Origin: Metopolophium dirhodum
Lineage: Eukaryota; Arthropoda; Insecta; Hemiptera; Aphididae
Assembly: GCF_019925205.1 (NCBI RefSeq)
Contig: NC_083562.1
Span: forward strand, 25,606,001 to 25,670,000
Direction of reading: 5' to 3'
DNA length: 64,000 bases
This document shows, in pieces, positions 60,519 to 64,000 of the stretch. Both the position numbers and the translations under genes were made by a program. The notes below the pieces were generated by a model. The model was not told the DNA's origin and did not search any database. It saw only the letters and a list, made by a program, of their open reading frames with translations. Numbering within the stretch: the first letter of the stretch is position 1; each line of letters starts with the position of its first letter.

Positions 60519-62848
60519 TAAAAGTATTTGCAAAACTGTATGGTTTATAAAAAACGAAAATATAAACATTCAGTAAAATTGTCATGTATCTAGTATTATT
60601 CGTTTTTGAATAACAACAAAATAGAAAATCGTTACATGAGAAATCGAGTAAATATCAAATGTTGTAAAAATATGAACTTCAAACGCTCATAAAAATTATT
60701 TTGACTTTATTGTAGTCATTTTTTTTTTTTTTTGGATAAAGGTAGACAAACTTAAGGATAATCTTGTATTAAATTTTCAAAACATAGATTAAAAAAAGAA
60801 AATTTTTACGAATTCTCAACTCAAAAAAATTTGCTAATTTTTGTGATTTTTAAATGCTTATAAATAAAAACTGTGACTAAGGATTTTTATTTTTTTCATC
60901 TGCCTTTGAAACTATAACCTAGGAGCCTTCTATTAAATTGTCAAGCCTTTTATTCTACAAATAAATTTTATTGATATTAATAGAAAAAAAATGGAAACTG
61001 AAAATGTCCGTAAACAGCTCAATATAAGTCAACATATTTGAAAAATGTTATGGTGTTTAGGAAATGCTAATATTAACATCCGGACAAAATTTCACGTACC
61101 AACATTTATTTATTTTTAGAATTACACCAAAATTTTGCGTAAAAATTCCCGTTTTTCCTCAATTTTTATTTTGTTTTTCACGTCGCTTTAGAAAACTACC
61201 AAATAATTTTTACTTTTGACCCTCCAAAGTACTAACAAGATTCACTTTCCTATCAGTAAAGTTACTGTAGATTAAAATCCAAGCACCTTTACTGTCCTAA
61301 AAGGTGATGACAGACACAAAAAAAAAAAACGCATCATTGTAAAATCAATACATTCATCATCGCTTCGCTCATAATCTAAAATGTTATACAGGTACTCCGT
61401 GACTGAAAGCCAATACTCACGGGCCGCGAGTAGAGGCACGCGCTGTTCAGTATGTTAGGTTTAGTTAGGTCTCGTTAGGTTTAGTGAGGTTTAATTTAAC
61501 CGGACGCAGCTAACGGCATTCGCCGGTAATTTTATTTTTATTTGGATTAATTCGATCATGACAGCGCCATCTAACGCCCAAAGAACTGGCCCTCGGAATT
61601 TATCAATTTCTTAGTTAAATAGCGTTGTCATATACGATTTACAACCCGGACTAAGATGGGTCTCCAAGACAAACATTTTGTTTGCAAATAGTTGAGTTGC
61701 AGAATTTTTATTTTTTTTTTGTCAAGTAGATATGATTGTCATTTGACTCAAAGATTTTCGTACATATTTTGATGTTGAAACTTATGGAAAGTTATTTCCA
61801 ACGTATTTTAAAAAAGTACCTATCTATTTTTCAATTCGCAATTTGTCATTTTTTTTATTTTTATATTAAATTTTATTTTATTTCGACCATTTTAATTAAC
61901 AATTCTTATGGTATTAAATATTTTATCTTTATTTTCAGGTGTAGGGGGTAAAGGTAAGAAAAGTGGCAACTGGCAGGTATAATTTTTTTTTTTCAATTCA
62001 ACATACATTTATTTATAATTTTTAAATACACTGAATATCTGATTTAAAATTTTTTTTTTTTGCTGCTTAAAATTCCATATTAAAATCCCCTTTCGATTTT
62101 TTTTTCAATTCAATTAGTAAGGTTAATAGTTAATAGTTTTTTTCTGCTTAAGAATTTGGTAAAATAATAACACCGGCAAATGATCCTACCACTGCCCCTA
62201 CACCTGCTCCTGCACCTTTTCACTGGCAGGGGCAGTGGCAGGATAAGATTCAGGGGCAGTGGTAAGATAAGTGGCAAGGTTTATTTTTTAACCAATTTCC
62301 AGACAAATTCTAAAACTGAAAAAATCTAACATACCTGCCACTTCCCCTGACCCTTATCACACCACTGTAACTGTTCAGGGCCGGGGGCAAGGTAAATGGA
62401 AGTGGTGTTATCAGGGGCAGGGACCGTGGTAGGATCAGGGGCAGGGGCAGTGGCAGGTATGTTAGATTTTTTCTGTTTTAGAATATGTCAGGAAATTGCT
62501 TAAAAATAAAACTTGCCACTGATCTGCCACTGCCCCCTGCCGCTGAAAAGGTGTGGGGGCAGGTTTAGGGGCAGTGGTTGGGATCATGGGCAGGGGCAGG
62601 GGCTGAATCAGATTCAGGGGCAGGTGAGTGGCAAAATCAGATTCAGGGGCGGGAGCAGTGAGAGGGGCAGGGGCAAAATCCGATTCAGGGGCAGGGGCAG
62701 GATCAGATTCGGGGGCAGGTGCAGTGGCAGGGGCAAATTCAGATTCAGGGGCAGGTGCAGTGTCGGGGGGTAAATCCCGATTCATGGGGCAAAATCGGAT
62801 TCAGGGGCAGTGGCAGAGGAATGGGCAGAATCAGATTCAGGGCAAGAA
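60519..62848. repeat. Macrosatellite unit 26 (class D, complete foldback, shortest minisatellite, 2330 bp)
   Basis: TTAGG tract at 61455, foldback 62180-62587, minisatellite 62588-62848 (261 bp, the shortest). After the distal arm the sequence jumps from GGATCATGGGC straight to AGGGGCAGGGGCTGAATC, a deletion independent of the foldback losses. The poly-T tract is at its minimum, 15 T. The left arm has AAAACTGAAAA opposite an unchanged right arm. A TGG to TGA change at 61039-61041 interrupts the short conserved open frame. Confidence 0.95.
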
Positions 62849-64000
62849 TAAAAGTATTTGCAAAACTGTATGGTTTATAGAAAACGAAAATATAAACATT
62901 CAGTAAAATTGTCATGTATCTAGTATTATTCGTTTTTGAATAACAACAAAATAGAAAATCGTTACATGAGAAATCGAGTAAATATCAAATGTTGTAAAAA
63001 TATGAACTTCAAACGCTCATAAAAATTATTTTGACTTTATTGTAGTCATTTTTTTTTTTTTTTTTTTGGATAAAGGTAGACAAACTTAAGGATAATCTTG
63101 TATTAAATTTTCAAAACATAGATTAAAAAAAGAAAATTTTTACGAATTCTCAACTCAAAAAAATTTGCTAATTTTTGTGATTTTTAAATGCTTATAAATA
63201 AAAACTGTGACTAAGGATTTTTATTTTTTTCATCTGCCTTTGAAACTATAACCTAGGAGCCTTCTATTAAATTGTCAAGCCTTTTATTCTACAAATAAAT
63301 TTTATTGATATTAATAGAAAAAAAATGGAAACTGAAAATGTCCGTAAACAGCTCAATATAAGTCAACATATTTGGAAAATGTTATGGTGTTTAGGAAATG
63401 CTAATATTAACATCCGTCAAAATTTCACGTACCAACATTTATTTATTTTTAGAATTACACCAAAATTTTGCGTAAAAATTCCCGTTTTTCCTCAATTTTT
63501 ATTTTGTTTTTCACGTCGCTTTAGAAAACTACCAAATAATTTTTACTTTTGACCCTCCAAAGTACTAACAAGATTCACTTTCCTATCAGTAAAGTTACTG
63601 TAGATTAAAATCCAAGCACCTTTACTGTCCTAAAAGGTGATGACAGACACAAAAAAAAAAACGCATCATTGTAAAATCAATACATTCATCATCGCTTCGC
63701 TCATAATCTAAAATGTTATACAGGTACTCCGTGACTGAAAGCCAATACTCACGGGCCGCGAGTAGAGGCACGCGCTGTTCAGTATGTTAGGTTTAGTTAG
63801 GTCTCGTTAGGTTTAGTGAGGTTTAATTTAACCGGACGCAGCTAACGGCATTCGCCGGTAATTTTATTTTTATTTGGATTAATTCGATCATGACAGCGCC
63901 ATCTAACGCCCAAAGAACTGGCCCTCGGAATTTATCAATTTCTTAGTTAAATAGCGTTGTCATATACGATTTACAACCCGGACTAAGATGGGTCTCCAAG
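62849..64000. repeat. Partial macrosatellite unit 27 (class D), cut by window end
   Basis: The first 1152 bases of the next unit, through the conserved block; TTAGG tract at 63787. Its foldback and minisatellite lie beyond the window. It has the private string AACATCCGTCAAAATTTC near 63412 where other units read AACATCCGGACAAAATTTC, a one-base loss with a substitution that lengthens a short open frame. Confidence 0.95.

Noticed and set aside
1..64000. Ribosomal DNA spacer or histone/5S gene tandem repeat
   Set aside because: The 2.2-2.6 kb period is compatible in size, but no rRNA, 5S or histone sequence is recognisable in any unit on either strand.

Overview
The whole 64 kb window is one tandem array of a long AT-rich repeat unit (a macrosatellite), all copies in the same orientation. 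I count 26 complete units plus a 50-base tail of a preceding unit and the first 1152 bases of a 28th segment; the array runs off both ends of the window. Units measure 2212 to 2584 bases, taking each to begin at the TAAAAGTATT that follows the G-rich minisatellite. I find no supportable protein-coding gene, rRNA, tRNA, CRISPR array or recognisable transposase or reverse transcriptase.

Each unit has the same layout: (1) about 850 bases of AT-rich sequence with a poly-T tract of 15-21 T and a 7-bp hairpin; (2) an almost invariant, more GC-balanced block of about 210 bases, carrying a degenerate pentamer tract with three perfect TTAGG words; (3) about 580 bases of AT-rich sequence with splice-acceptor-like and donor-like strings; (4) a foldback cassette of about 408 bases, with a perfect 36-bp inverted repeat inside a much longer imperfect one; (5) a minisatellite of 260-512 bases built from hexamers of the form CAGNNN (CAGGGG, CAGTGG, CAGATT and others). 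The minisatellite is the main source of length variation. In six units the foldback has lost its distal arm.

Unit flanks fall into classes by shared substitutions. Class A reads CAATAACC, TTGCTGAT, GATATTTATAG, AATCAAC and GGTAATAAAAG. Class B reads CTATAACC, TTGCTAAT, GATATTAATAG, AAGGCAAC, AATTAAC and GGTAAGAAAAG. Classes C and D are B-like but read AAGTCAAC; C also has ACATTAATTT and CCAATATTTTG. Three units are hybrids with an A-like left part and a B-like right part. Region by region: units 1-6 (51-14915) are class A; units 7-12 (14916-30039) are three copies of a B/A' dimer of about 5.04 kb, a higher-order repeat; units 13-15 are class B with short minisatellites; units 16-21 mix C and D and include a second dimer of about 4.43 kb; units 22-27 mix hybrid and D flanks. 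This is the pattern expected from unequal exchange and gene conversion.

The organism is a eukaryote: long AT-rich satellite DNA, no bacterial gene structure. The TTAGG-phased tract suggests an arthropod, most likely an insect, since TTAGG is the common insect telomere repeat; this is inference and I cannot name a lineage. Long open frames across the minisatellite are a by-product of a repeat whose unit is a multiple of three bases and almost free of stop words, not evidence of genes.
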